A stretch of 64,000 nucleotides of DNA from Tenuibacillus multivorans (GCF_900103915.1 NZ_FNIG01000001.1:186001-250000); one strand, 5' to 3'; positions 51,376-60,637 are shown, numbered from the stretch's first letter. Made by a program: numbers and translations. Notes: generated from the letters alone by a model not told the origin.

Positions 51376-51532
51376 CTTACTTTAAACGCATTAAAATAAG
51401 AAAAGTATTGAGATTTTAAATATACTTTAGCAGATATAATCTTGAAATACAAGGAAAAGGTTTAATCTCATGTAATAACTTTAGAATGGAAGATTATGAT
51501 AGTATAAAAGGATTTTTCAAGGGGGTTACGAT

Positions 51533-52078
51533 GTGAAAAAAGTGATAATGGGACTAGCTTTAAGTATCATATTAGTCACACTAAATGCATGTTCAGAAGA
51601 CGGACTTCATCAGGTGAAGGAAAAAGCTAGCGATTTAAACATACATACCGAACCTTATCAAGATACAATTGAATTCAAACTTTCAACCTCGGAAATGCTG
51701 CTCGGAATCGATGAACCTCATAAAATCACTAGTGTCCATGATACAGACGTTCATTTAATTGAAGTTTATGAAGACACGAATACGATGTCAGGCGGAGCAG
51801 AGATTAATATTGTCGTAGGATTTAAAAATACATACACCCAAGACGGAGGGACCATGCTCACCCAATCGGCGTATAGTGATGGCACCCAATCTCGTACTGT
51901 CAGACTGGAGGCTTTTGCCGAAGATGGTAACCTGGGACACTATTGGACAGGCTCCGGTGATAGCAGTCAAGACAAATACGGCGAAACCGTCATCTATGCC
52001 TTTGAGAAAAATGAACTGATGAAAAGCGATACTTGGACGTTTCGGATTAGTGACTTGAATTTATTAAGCTATCATTAG
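51533..52078 (+). CDS. Unknown lipoprotein
   Basis: A 181-residue lipoprotein, starting at GTG 51533. The signal peptide ends in TLNACSEDG (lipobox). The mature part looks beta-rich: FKLSTSEMLLGIDEPHKITSVHDTDVHLIEVYED, and INIVVGFKNTYTQDGG. No family was recognised. The ribosome site GGGGG lies before the GTG. A single AACTTGGACA core lies six bases after its stop. Confidence 0.7.
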   Translation: MKKVIMGLALSIILVTLNACSEDGLHQVKEKASDLNIHTEPYQDTIEFKLSTSEMLLGIDEPHKITSVHDTDVHLIEVYEDTNTMSGGAEINIVVGFKNTYTQDGGTMLTQSAYSDGTQSRTVRLEAFAEDGNLGHYWTGSGDSSQDKYGETVIYAFEKNELMKSDTWTFRISDLNLLSYH

Positions 52079-52084
52079 TTGATA

Positions 52085-52094
52085 AACTTGGACA
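52085..52094 (+). repeat. Solitary AACTTGGACA core
   Basis: One exact copy of the array core, six bases after the lipoprotein stop and in the same orientation as that gene, between convergent genes. Confidence 0.7.
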
Positions 52095-52137
52095 CATAGA
52101 ATTAAGACGTTTAATCATACCTTTCGAAGTTAGTCAT

Positions 52138-52173
52138 AAATGAGCGTTTCAGACAAAAAGGAAGCGCTCATTT
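52138..52173. terminator. Hairpin between convergent genes
   Basis: AAATGAGCGTTTC / GAAGCGCTCATTT, a 13-bp stem with one T-G pair and a 10-base A-rich loop. The plus-strand tail is weak, and the minus side has only a short run. Confidence 0.65.
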
Positions 52174-52200
52174 GCTATTGACGGGCAAGATTTAAATGAC

Positions 52201-52536
52201 TTAATCAAATAACTTAAACTTATATAATAACGACTGAAACCATAAGAAACTAATCATCGGAATAATAAAATAAAAGATTAAGTAAAACGCCTGCAACCAA
52301 TCATAAGTTGAAGCCAGATCTAATAGAACAAATGGCAAATATAAGGACAAAACCAAACTAACCCCTAGCCTTGTTTCCTTTTGATCAACATTGTCATCTT
52401 CAAAATAACTGACAATACTGATTGTCATAAGTCCAATCACGAGCATTGCCGGAATCCATAACCCTGTAACCATACGAATACCTAGATATGAAACGGCTAA
52501 GACACCGAGCACGATTAAAATTGTTCGATAAAACAA
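52201..52536 (-). CDS. Unknown four-span membrane protein
   Basis: A 111-residue protein with four hydrophobic segments (near 4-22, 27-44, 57-75 and 84-104) and an acidic loop SYFEDDNVDQKETR. It has a GGGGGG-type site before the ATG. Family unknown. It is probably a single gene transcribed towards the solitary repeat core. Confidence 0.62.
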   Translation of the reverse strand: MFYRTILIVLGVLAVSYLGIRMVTGLWIPAMLVIGLMTISIVSYFEDDNVDQKETRLGVSLVLSLYLPFVLLDLASTYDWLQAFYLIFYFIIPMISFLWFQSLLYKFKLFD

Positions 52537-52607
52537 AACACTCCCCCCTTAATTAAACAATCTAGAATGTTATTCACATTCCAGTTCTAACATGAGAATA
52601 ACAGCCT

Positions 52608-53783
52608 TTATTTATTAACAATTTCGAACTTTGTTCTTTTGATATAACTATCATATTTATACTTAACCAAAGTAATGTTGTTCCATTTTTCAGAACTTCG
52701 ATTATCTCTTAAGTTAGTAGTATAAATTCTTGTACCAATATCTTGGACATGTTGTAAAACCTCTTGGTTAAAGTCGGAAGAAACTAGGTATGCATGAATC
52801 ATCGAGTAATCCCCGAATGAATATTCACTATTAACCCAATCAACATATTTGAGAAGTTGCTCTATATCTTCTTTATTTGCTTCACCTTTTTTTAGTTCAG
52901 TTACTAAGTACTTTGAGATTACTGTTGGGTATTTCTTAACATATTTGTATCCAAAGATATCTATCTTGTCGGCATAAATAATCGGTTTAAATGGTGAAGC
53001 GATAACTTGGTGAGATATATAATCCCACTTTCCAAATATATCTACAGTATGTTTATCCTCTTCTGCAAGCTGATAAAGTAAAGATAATTCTAATGTGGTT
53101 TCTCTTCTAAAACGGTGTGTATTTATCTTTGAATTTTCTGTGATTCCATCTATGTTAAATGTATAATTACCATTTTTAACTTTCAGTTTAATATTATTGT
53201 GTTTGTCAATAGTATGATTTTCTATTATATCAACTGGTTTTTCTAACTGATTTTCGAATCTCTTAATAAACAAGCTTTTTAAAGCTTGGTTTTCAACATC
53301 ATCAATTTTGATAAAAGATAATCTTTCAAAGGCTCTTAACATTTTAAAAGCAGAGGGGTTAGACATTAAAGCTGCATCCATATCTATTCCTTCACTAAAG
53401 AAATAAGGTTCATGTTTAAAAGTGCATACCCACCTAAGTTCTTTGTGCTCTTTATTATCTGTCCATTCATTTTTGTCAATAATAATAGCGTCATTTTTAA
53501 TCTCCTTAAGTTTTGTCCTAGACGGTAAATTTGCTTCTGGAAAGTTTAACAACTTACAGTCTTTTTCAATGTTTACTAGTTCACCGATTCCGTAAATTTT
53601 TCTTTTGTGAAATAGATAAATGTTGTCTCCTTCCTTCATTGTACTATAGTCGGCTAAAGTAGATTCATTTGTTGTAGACCATAATTTATTATCACTAATT
53701 TTAATCCTAGTAGAATAGACCCCTATTTTTGCCGTTTCCATTAATGCATCTAAATCATCGAAAGTCATAATATAACCTGCCAT
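52608..53783 (-). CDS. Putative nuclease with EVE/PUA-like N-domain and NucS-like C-domain
   Basis: A 391-residue protein in the restriction cluster. The N-terminal third (GVYSTRIKISDN, EGDNIYLFHKRKIYGIGEL) resembles EVE/PUA-type domains that read modified bases in DNA. The C-terminal domain has DKIDIFGYK (Asp275) then KYLVTELKKGEANKEDIEQLLKYVDWV (Glu296, Lys298). That D...ExK spacing and the following QLLKYVDWV helix match NucS/EndoMS-type PD-(D/E)xK nucleases. It lies 107 bases after the methyltransferase gene. It may cleave modified or mismatched DNA as an extra restriction activity; untested inference. Confidence 0.65.
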   Translation of the reverse strand: MAGYIMTFDDLDALMETAKIGVYSTRIKISDNKLWSTTNESTLADYSTMKEGDNIYLFHKRKIYGIGELVNIEKDCKLLNFPEANLPSRTKLKEIKNDAIIIDKNEWTDNKEHKELRWVCTFKHEPYFFSEGIDMDAALMSNPSAFKMLRAFERLSFIKIDDVENQALKSLFIKRFENQLEKPVDIIENHTIDKHNNIKLKVKNGNYTFNIDGITENSKINTHRFRRETTLELSLLYQLAEEDKHTVDIFGKWDYISHQVIASPFKPIIYADKIDIFGYKYVKKYPTVISKYLVTELKKGEANKEDIEQLLKYVDWVNSEYSFGDYSMIHAYLVSSDFNQEVLQHVQDIGTRIYTTNLRDNRSSEKWNNITLVKYKYDSYIKRTKFEIVNK

Positions 53784-53863
53784 TTAGAAAAACTCCTTTT
53801 AAGTTATAAGTTATCTATAATAGATTACTATAAGCTTCTGATAAAATCCTTTTTAAAATAAAA

Positions 53864-53892
53864 AAGTTGCAATGCTAATAGCATTACAACTT
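53864..53892 (-). terminator. Terminator of the methyltransferase gene
   Basis: A 13-bp stem AAGTTGTAATGCT / AGCATTGCAACTT on the minus strand (one G-U-type mismatch), followed by TTTTTTA. Confidence 0.82.
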
Positions 53893-55189
53893 AGAATAAG
53901 GCTAATTGTTGTGTGGAGTGACTAGTTTCATCTTCATAATTTTCATCCTTGAAAATTTCAACTATTTGATTACCCATCTTTTTTATTAACCCGACTACCA
54001 ATGCGTTACCCATACAGAAATATCTAGTTCTTTCAGGCATTCCAGTGTCTGTCCAACCCGGTTCAAATCCGTTAAGCAACTCACATTCTATGGGCGTTAA
54101 ATATCTAATTCTTCCTGTATCTAAATCCTTTACGACATGTGAACTTCTATTTTTAGTTCCTTCACTTGTGAGCATGGTTCTACTAGGCAAATCTAATTGA
54201 TCTGGAAATGACATAGAGCCTTCGGTGTAATAATATTCATGTCCAGTTTTAGAGATTCTTTTCTCTCTTTTTGCACCTTTTTGATATTTCATTTCTTGGT
54301 ATTCTGTTCTATCTTTTTTGTTTTTCTTATCATTAGTAAGGTAGTATTTTTCATTAACTTCTCCCTGAAATTTCTTAGCTTGATTAAGAATATCCCCCAG
54401 TGTCGTAGGCTTCATCTCAATTGGTAGAAGCTCAGCAGTGTAAATTTTGCCATTCATAACTACACCACTGTTTAGGTACTTGGCACTGAACTTATCTGAT
54501 ACCTCAAATAAATTGCTTGGTAAATCATAATCCTGGTCACCGTGACGTGCGTTATGTTTTTCTTGTACCGGGAATTCCTTTGCAAAGAAACCTTTATTAT
54601 GGAGAATATCGTTATACTTGAATTTTTGTTGTTCTTTGCAGAAGTTAGTATCTTCTCGGTATGCGAATATAAAAACTCGTCGTCTTCTTTGGGCAAAGCC
54701 ATAATCAGCTGCATTAATTACTCGCCATTCTACTCCATAACCTTGCTTTTGAAGACTGGCAAGCATAACAGAGAAGTCTCTTCCACGCTGTTTTGAAGGT
54801 GATTTTAGTAAACGGTCAACATTCTCCAATAAAATAAATTTTGGTTTTGTTCTATTAACAACTTTCATAATTTCAAAAAATAAAACACCCTTTTGGCCTT
54901 CGATTCCCATTTCGCCAGCTAGAGTCCTTGCTACAGAATAGTCCTGGCACGGAAATCCACCAACTAGCAAGTCATGTTCAGGTATTAACCCTATAATATT
55001 AGCTATATCCTCATTAATTACTTCATTGTCATCAGCGTTAAAATTCTGCTTATAGCATTCAAATGCGGGCTGTGATTTTGTTGCCGGCTCCCATTGATTA
55101 GCAAATGTAACATTAAATTGTTTACTTGCTTTTTCTAATCCAACTCTGAATCCACCAACTCCAGCAAATAATTCTACGGCATTTATCAT
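53891..55189 (-). CDS. DNA cytosine-5 methyltransferase, Sau3AI-type
   Basis: Methylates cytosine in a specific DNA site to protect it from the paired nuclease. 432 residues. Motif I AVELFAGVGGFRVGLEKA (4-21), motif IV GGFPCQDYS (catalytic Cys81), motif VI ENVDRLL near 122, motif VIII QRRRRVFIFAYRED and motifs IX-X ECELLNGFEP, FCMGNALVVGLI are all present. The variable region from about 195 to 330 holds target recognition. Divergent from a Sau3AI-like nuclease, so its predicted target is GATC. Confidence 0.92.
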   Translation of the reverse strand: MINAVELFAGVGGFRVGLEKASKQFNVTFANQWEPATKSQPAFECYKQNFNADDNEVINEDIANIIGLIPEHDLLVGGFPCQDYSVARTLAGEMGIEGQKGVLFFEIMKVVNRTKPKFILLENVDRLLKSPSKQRGRDFSVMLASLQKQGYGVEWRVINAADYGFAQRRRRVFIFAYREDTNFCKEQQKFKYNDILHNKGFFAKEFPVQEKHNARHGDQDYDLPSNLFEVSDKFSAKYLNSGVVMNGKIYTAELLPIEMKPTTLGDILNQAKKFQGEVNEKYYLTNDKKNKKDRTEYQEMKYQKGAKREKRISKTGHEYYYTEGSMSFPDQLDLPSRTMLTSEGTKNRSSHVVKDLDTGRIRYLTPIECELLNGFEPGWTDTGMPERTRYFCMGNALVVGLIKKMGNQIVEIFKDENYEDETSHSTQQLALF

Positions 55190-55277
55190 GACCGAACATC
55201 CTTTCGGTTTTATTTCTATCTCTATTATAGTAAATTTTTATGTAAAGATCAACACCTAATTTTAAGGAAGTGGATTT

Positions 55278-56699
55278 ATGTATAAAGGTTACGACATTTA
55301 TAGTCCAAAATCAATTGAAGAATACGGAAAAACTATAGAAAATAACACATTTAGAGATATTTTAAAAAGTAGTGATTCGGTTGTAAAAGAATCAGGTTAT
55401 GAATATTTATCTGCTGAGGCTTCAAAAGGTAGCTTAGGTCAATTAGTTGAAAAATATCACTTTAAATATGAACCTAATAGCGACCGGAAACCGGATTTTG
55501 AGGAAGCAGGTGTAGAATTAAAAGTCACCCCTTTTAAACGTTTAAAAAGCGGGAAGTTATCAGCTAAAGAAAGATTAGTTTTGAATATTATTAACTATGA
55601 AGAAATAGTAGAAGAAAACTTTGAAAACAGTTCTTTTTGGTTAAAGAATCAACTTATTCTCCTTATACACTACTTGTATGAAAAAGATAAAGATAAACTT
55701 GACTATCTCATAAAGAAAGTTCAACTTTATGAATTCCCTGAGAAAGACTTAAAAGTCATCAAAGATGATTGGAATTATATCCGGAAGAAAGTTTTGGAAG
55801 GAAGAGCACATAAATTGTCCGAAGGTGATACCAATTATCTTGGAGCTTGTACAAAAGGCGCAACAAAAAACTCTTTAAGATCTCAGCCATTTTCAGGTGA
55901 AATGGCAATGCAACGTGCCTTCGCCCTAAAAACTTCCTATATGACTGCATTACTTAGACAAATGGTAGACAATGATGAATTGGTCGGTTTTTCTAACGAA
56001 AAGGATTTACAAGAAAAATCATTAGAAGATTTGCTTATGGAAAGGTTTAAACCATATATAGGATTAAAACCGGAACAAATTGCAAAACAGGTTAATATAC
56101 AGTACAAGAAAAACTCGAAACATATGATTCCGCAATTAATTAGTGCAATTCTAGGGATAAGAGGAACTAGGTTAGACGAAATAGATGAGTTTGCTAAGGC
56201 CAATATTGAATATAAAACAGTAAGATTAGAACCAAATGGAATATCAAAAGAGCACATGTCATTTGAACAAATTAGATTTCATGAAGTATATAATGAAACA
56301 TGGGAAAATAGTCATCTTCGTAAAAGGTTTATTGACACGAAATTTTTGTTTGTAATTTTTCAATTTAAAGAAACAAAAGCAGAAAACAAAGATAGACAGC
56401 CATATTTTAAGGGTATTAAGCTATGGAACATGCCTGAAGATATACTTGATACAAAAATTCGTAATCTTTGGTATGAGATTAATAAATTAGTTAGGGAAGG
56501 TGTAGAAATTGAGTACAAAAAGCGGGGACATCAAATAGTTGAAAGTAATAACTTCCCTAACAAGGATTTCAATGGAGTTGCCCATGTTAGACCTAAAGGA
56601 AGAGATGGAACAGATAAGGTAAGATTACCGGATGGGCAAATGGTAACAAAGCAGTGTTATTGGTTAAACAATAGCTTTATAGCAAGTCTTATTAATTAA
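55278..56699 (+). CDS. Sau3AI/MutH-family type II restriction endonuclease
   Basis: A 473-residue restriction enzyme, close in length to Sau3AI (about 490). The N-terminal MutH-like domain has GSLGQLVEKYHFKY and the catalytic triad PDFEEAGVELK (Asp73, Glu80, Lys82), with the D-x6-E-x-K spacing of MutH and Sau3AI. The C-terminal half (from about 245; IGLKPEQIAKQVNIQYKKNSKH, QFKETKAE) is a second MutH-like domain used for DNA binding in Sau3AI. Predicted specificity is GATC, by family; not determined by sequence alone. Confidence 0.88.
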   Translation: MYKGYDIYSPKSIEEYGKTIENNTFRDILKSSDSVVKESGYEYLSAEASKGSLGQLVEKYHFKYEPNSDRKPDFEEAGVELKVTPFKRLKSGKLSAKERLVLNIINYEEIVEENFENSSFWLKNQLILLIHYLYEKDKDKLDYLIKKVQLYEFPEKDLKVIKDDWNYIRKKVLEGRAHKLSEGDTNYLGACTKGATKNSLRSQPFSGEMAMQRAFALKTSYMTALLRQMVDNDELVGFSNEKDLQEKSLEDLLMERFKPYIGLKPEQIAKQVNIQYKKNSKHMIPQLISAILGIRGTRLDEIDEFAKANIEYKTVRLEPNGISKEHMSFEQIRFHEVYNETWENSHLRKRFIDTKFLFVIFQFKETKAENKDRQPYFKGIKLWNMPEDILDTKIRNLWYEINKLVREGVEIEYKKRGHQIVESNNFPNKDFNGVAHVRPKGRDGTDKVRLPDGQMVTKQCYWLNNSFIASLIN

Positions 56700-56731
56700 C
56701 CTTCAATGCTTTATTAAATACATTAGGAGTG

Positions 56732-56760
56732 GATGGCACACCATTAGAGTGGCCATCTTT
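56732..56760 (+). terminator. Weak terminator after the restriction gene
   Basis: GATGGC (56732-56737) pairs with GCCATC (56752-56757), followed by TTTTG. The loop is 14 bases, so it is not a strong terminator. Confidence 0.4.
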
Positions 56761-56775
56761 TGTTATATAAAAGTT

Positions 56776-58692
56776 TTACACTGAATCACTTTTTATTTTA
56801 TTTGTCATATTTTTATAAAATTCATTAAGAAATTTTGTAAACTTCGACTCCCCTGAATAAGTCAAAGACAAATATTTATGCGCTCTTGTCATGGCGATAT
56901 AAAGTAGAGCAGCTTCCCTATTTTCGTCTTCTTCCATGAAAAAAGGCATGTTGTCAACATTTACAATGAAGACAGCCTGGAAGTCTAGTCCTTTACTGGA
57001 TTCTATCGTACTTATTTTGACTTGGTTGTCGTTTTTAACATAGCTTCGTTTTGAATCTGGATTTTGACTTATCCAATAATGTGGAATGTCTTGTTGTCTT
57101 AATGTGCGTTGAATTGTTCCGATGTAATCGTGTTTAGATGAAACGCGTTTGACGCGGTACAGTATAACCATTTCATCATAAGGGACTTTATGTTTATCAT
57201 GGAGTTTTTGTATGATTTGAGAGACCGTTTTCATCTCATCCATAAAGTTATTCGCTTTGTAGATAAACGGCTCTGGTCCTTTTCGTGGCGTCGTTTTTGG
57301 TGCAATAATTTCACCTTCAAAGCCTTGTTCTACGACTTTATCCTTTAATATCGAATTTCGCTGATAAAACTCCCACGCAAATCGAACAATTTGCTGTGTA
57401 TTTCTATAATTGATCGATAAAATTTTTGAGCGACCTCGGAAGTTTAATCCAACATCTTGAACATAAGTGCGTTTACGTTTGTAAATCTCTTGTGCACGGT
57501 CTTCCACTAGTAATAATGATTGTGTGCTAGGGTTTAAAAGATGACTCACTAACTGTAGCCACTCTTGTTCAAAGTCTTGACCCTCATCGATTAAAATGGC
57601 ATCATATTTTTCAATCAATTGATTGTTTGATTTTAGTGACTCAATTAGAGCTGAAAGTTGGTTTTCGTGAATTTTAAGCTTTTGCTTAAGTAATGCATGA
57701 AAGTTATAGATGTCAATCTTACCTTGCTTTTCTTCGTTTTCCTCTTCTTCAAATAGGGATTCTTGATGCCCTTCTTGGTTGATTTCTTCAACTTTTACAT
57801 CAATCAACTGACGTAAATATCTAGCAAGTGAAATGTTATAGCATAGTATTAATATGTTCCAATCAGGGTTCTCACGTGCTAGGAGTGCCGCGCGTGTAGC
57901 TAGAATAAGCGTCTTTCCACTACCAGCGACACCTCGGATTAAACGGTTTTTATCCCCGATGTTCTTCGCATAGTTTTCTTGATGAATGTCCATAGTTTTT
58001 AAATTATGCATGGATAATAAAATCTGATCCTGATGAGGCACAGGTTCTTTGTATTCCGCACTTATCCGGACTTCAGGTAACAAATTATGGCGTATAGCAT
58101 TCACGTCTTCAGGACTTAGAGGCTCGCGCAAACGGAAGTTAACTTTAAACATATTAACGAGTTTTTCAATTAACACTTCCTCAGAAAAGTCCTCATGATC
58201 GGGGTCAATTTCATTTCGAGCTAAACAAAACTGTGGGCTAATCACGTTATAGAGGCTTTCTCTAGTTAGTTGATCTGTATTTAAGCGTGAAAATACTGCA
58301 CCAAACCCACAGGGGAATTTAAGGTGATGTTGTTTTTTACCATCCGCTTGAATAAGATTACTATCTTGTTTTAAGTGATCCATGATGTGGAACGTAAATT
58401 CTTCAGCCTTTTTATATGGATTCTTTTCAAAAGCCTGTTGTTGGTTTTTGCCGAAAATGACCCACTCATCCTTAGTTGCTTGAACAATTGTATTTAACGT
58501 CCAGTCCTTTACTTCAAGCACAATAAGGCCGAGATCCGGTCCAATAATGACAAAATCTGGCCTTCTACCATGAATCTCGGGTTCATAGTAAACAAGATAG
58601 TCATCAGGAAGATAATTTTTTAATGTATTAAACAAGATGCGCTCACCCGTTGTAGCTGATCGTTTAATCGTTTCTGGAACGGTCTGTGCCAT
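56776..58692 (-). CDS. NERD-domain superfamily I helicase
   Basis: A 638-residue fusion. The N-terminal NERD nuclease-related domain (about 10-130) has RRPDFVIIGPDLGLIVLEVKDW with the D...ExK pattern. A UvrD-like helicase follows: Walker A GVAGSGKT (254-261), motif II AILIDEGQDF, motif III LLLVEDRAQEIY, motif IV SINYRNTQQIVRFAWEF, motif V ISTIESSKGLDFQAVF and motif VI LLYIAMTRAH. It lies beside a restriction system, suggesting phage defence or DNA repair. Such NERD-helicases are common in Bacillaceae and uncharacterised. Start ATG 58692. Confidence 0.85.
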   Translation of the reverse strand: MAQTVPETIKRSATTGERILFNTLKNYLPDDYLVYYEPEIHGRRPDFVIIGPDLGLIVLEVKDWTLNTIVQATKDEWVIFGKNQQQAFEKNPYKKAEEFTFHIMDHLKQDSNLIQADGKKQHHLKFPCGFGAVFSRLNTDQLTRESLYNVISPQFCLARNEIDPDHEDFSEEVLIEKLVNMFKVNFRLREPLSPEDVNAIRHNLLPEVRISAEYKEPVPHQDQILLSMHNLKTMDIHQENYAKNIGDKNRLIRGVAGSGKTLILATRAALLARENPDWNILILCYNISLARYLRQLIDVKVEEINQEGHQESLFEEEENEEKQGKIDIYNFHALLKQKLKIHENQLSALIESLKSNNQLIEKYDAILIDEGQDFEQEWLQLVSHLLNPSTQSLLLVEDRAQEIYKRKRTYVQDVGLNFRGRSKILSINYRNTQQIVRFAWEFYQRNSILKDKVVEQGFEGEIIAPKTTPRKGPEPFIYKANNFMDEMKTVSQIIQKLHDKHKVPYDEMVILYRVKRVSSKHDYIGTIQRTLRQQDIPHYWISQNPDSKRSYVKNDNQVKISTIESSKGLDFQAVFIVNVDNMPFFMEEDENREAALLYIAMTRAHKYLSLTYSGESKFTKFLNEFYKNMTNKIKSDSV

Positions 58693-59011
58693 AAGACGTC
58701 ACCTTCAATCATATGTTGACATCATTTTAACATATTTTGGGTGAATAGAGGTAATTCTCGTTTCAGAAAAAGATTCGTAATTGTTTTGGTCTTTTTATAA
58801 CTAATTTAGTTTTAATTAGTATAGTCCTCCATCGACTCTATTTTTTCATTTCTAAAGGATTTATTTTAATCTGTATGGAATTATTAATCTAGTAGTGTTT
58901 ATAAACTAGTAAATGTGTTATAAATGTATGAAAAGATTATTCGTTTTAGCTTTTGTATTAAGTGACACTTAAGTTTTTAACTAAACCAACATCTTCAAAA
59001 GAGGTGAAAGG
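58693..59011. other. Intergenic region, no gene seen
   Basis: 319 very A/T-rich bases between divergent genes, expected to hold both promoters. Only very short frames exist (for example 14 codons at 58928). No riboswitch or repeat was recognised. Confidence 0.5.
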
Positions 59012-60040
59012 ATGGACAAACGGGAGCTCTTAATGCAAGCAAAGAAAGACATGCAGTTATGGATTGATCAGATGACGCTCGGTAACATCGAAGAAACATT
59101 AGAGCAGATTAGGCATTATGAAAACTTTTTAAGCCAAATGACTTATCTTCAAGTGCCGACGATGGAAACCACTGCTTCGGAAAACGAAAATGAAGAAGTG
59201 GAATTTGAGTCCGTTAAGGAAGAGATACCTAAATATAGGTTAGAACGACAATTGCGTGGTGGGTTTATTAAAGAGTTAAATGCGTATGTACCAGAAGGAG
59301 CCATTCGGTCAATCGGGGCAGAAGATGGCGATTATGTGTATGCGAAACATAAGGGTAGCGGACATTTTTATTATGAATTGGCTGAGAAAGGATCACCTAT
59401 AAATACTGAACGTAAGGAAGTTCAGTTTGGTATTGTTGAGCAAAGTGGTGACCTTTTTATGGTCAGTCGGTCGTTAATGAATGGTGGACAAAACACAAAA
59501 ATCAATGGTGTTTTGCATACCTTTTTGCTTTCGAGAGAGGACGTGCTAGAGCTCAAATTAGAAGATGGTGATGTCGTGGATTTGGCTTTTTATGAAAATA
59601 AACCTTCAACAGTCCGTGTGGTTTGGAAGCATGATACGGATGAAAAAGGGTATCAAGCGCCACTTAAATCAGGTTATTACAAAGATTCTAATGGAACTAA
59701 GGAGAAGTTTGTTGATCCGCTTTTAGAAAATAAAAATGTGCTCGTCTTAGGATTAGAACCGAGAAAGGCAGAATATAAACAGGCGATTGAACAGCATGGT
59801 GGTACATTTGATTGGGTAGAAGGTACGGAAGGGGAAGAGCGTTTAGAACGGAAAATTGCTAAAGCGGATGTGGTCATTATTTTAATTAAATATATCCGGC
59901 ATCATGCTTCCCAGTTTACGGTCAAAACTTGTAAAGAGCATCAAGTAGCCTATTCAATCGTCGATACATTTGGTGTACAGACGGTAGTTGATGCAGCTGT
60001 GACACCACAAGTTCAACCGGCTTCTGAACTAGAAATATAA
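59012..60040 (+). CDS. DUF2325 family protein
   Basis: A 342-residue protein. The C-terminal DUF2325 domain is NVLVLGLEPRKAEYKQAIEQHGGTFDWVEG (250-280) and ADVVIILIKYIRHHASQFTVKTCKEH, a Rossmann-like fold found in Gram-positive bacteria and in some DNA-related gene clusters. Residues 1-45 are helical and 75-240 a beta-rich middle domain (YVPEGAIRSIGAEDGDYVYAKHKG). Function unknown. It is probably co-transcribed with the small membrane genes after it, because no terminator lies between. Confidence 0.75.
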   Translation: MDKRELLMQAKKDMQLWIDQMTLGNIEETLEQIRHYENFLSQMTYLQVPTMETTASENENEEVEFESVKEEIPKYRLERQLRGGFIKELNAYVPEGAIRSIGAEDGDYVYAKHKGSGHFYYELAEKGSPINTERKEVQFGIVEQSGDLFMVSRSLMNGGQNTKINGVLHTFLLSREDVLELKLEDGDVVDLAFYENKPSTVRVVWKHDTDEKGYQAPLKSGYYKDSNGTKEKFVDPLLENKNVLVLGLEPRKAEYKQAIEQHGGTFDWVEGTEGEERLERKIAKADVVIILIKYIRHHASQFTVKTCKEHQVAYSIVDTFGVQTVVDAAVTPQVQPASELEI

Positions 60041-60122
60041 GTGATAGGAGACAACATGAAACTTTTTATAGGCTGTTCATCTAATGTTATAATTTAGGTA
60101 ATCATGACGAAGGTGTGTTGGT

Positions 60123-60356
60123 ATGGAATATTTAATAGCATTAATCGCAACTGTATTAGGTTTGGTTGCCTATTTTATAACGAAAAAGAATGGCGCAGCA
60201 CCGCTTGTAACAGCTATTGCATATGCCGTGATTCATTTTATTAGTTATAACGATTTCATAGCTTTGCTTGCGGATTATAAGTTGATTCTAAGTGCACTGA
60301 TATCGTATGTCATCGTTTGGATCATAGATGGAGGAAAAGGAAGTTCATATGAATAA
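60123..60356 (+). CDS. Small three-span membrane protein (77 residues)
   Basis: Almost entirely hydrophobic: YLIALIATVLGLVAYFITKK, PLVTAIAYAVIHFISY and LILSALISYVIVWIIDG. AAGGTGTG precedes the ATG. It lies 83 bases after the DUF2325 gene and before another small membrane protein. No family recognised. Confidence 0.62.
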   Translation: MEYLIALIATVLGLVAYFITKKNGAAPLVTAIAYAVIHFISYNDFIALLADYKLILSALISYVIVWIIDGGKGSSYE

Positions 60357-60386
60357 GCTGTTTAAAAATTAAAGGGGGTCGCAGGT

Positions 60387-60590
60387 ATGACAATAGAAAT
60401 TAATAATAAAAGTGTGAGAATGTGGTTTTATATCATGATCCCCTCTGCTGTCATAAGTGTTGTTTTAATCCTAGCTTTACCTTATGAATATAATTTGGTT
60501 GGGCAAAGCCCAGTTCTGGTTGGTTACATTTCATACCTTATATGGTGGTTCATATCGGGTAGAAAAAGAGATAGAGAAATCCAGTCGTAG
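60387..60590 (+). CDS. Small two-span membrane protein (67 residues)
   Basis: Segments MWFYIMIPSAVISVVLILAL and PVLVGYISYLIWWFISG flank a short loop; the tail is basic (RKRDREIQS). AGGGGGTCGC is the ribosome site. A strong terminator follows, so it ends the unit. No family recognised. Confidence 0.6.
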   Translation: MTIEINNKSVRMWFYIMIPSAVISVVLILALPYEYNLVGQSPVLVGYISYLIWWFISGRKRDREIQS

Positions 60591-60600
60591 CTTTCTTCTT

Positions 60601-60637
60601 ACTACCTTGCTTGTGCAAAAGCAAGGTAGTTTATTTT
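60601..60637 (+). terminator. Terminator after the small membrane genes
   Basis: A 12-bp perfect stem ACTACCTTGCTT / AAGCAAGGTAGT with a 6-base loop and TTATTTTT tail. Confidence 0.92.

Noticed and set aside
53891-58692. Defence cluster as part of a prophage or integrative element
   Set aside because: No integrase, phage structural gene, tRNA target or attachment repeat was seen near it.
58693-59011. Riboswitch or small RNA in the A/T-rich gap before the DUF2325 gene
   Set aside because: No stable stems or conserved aptamer segments could be seen.
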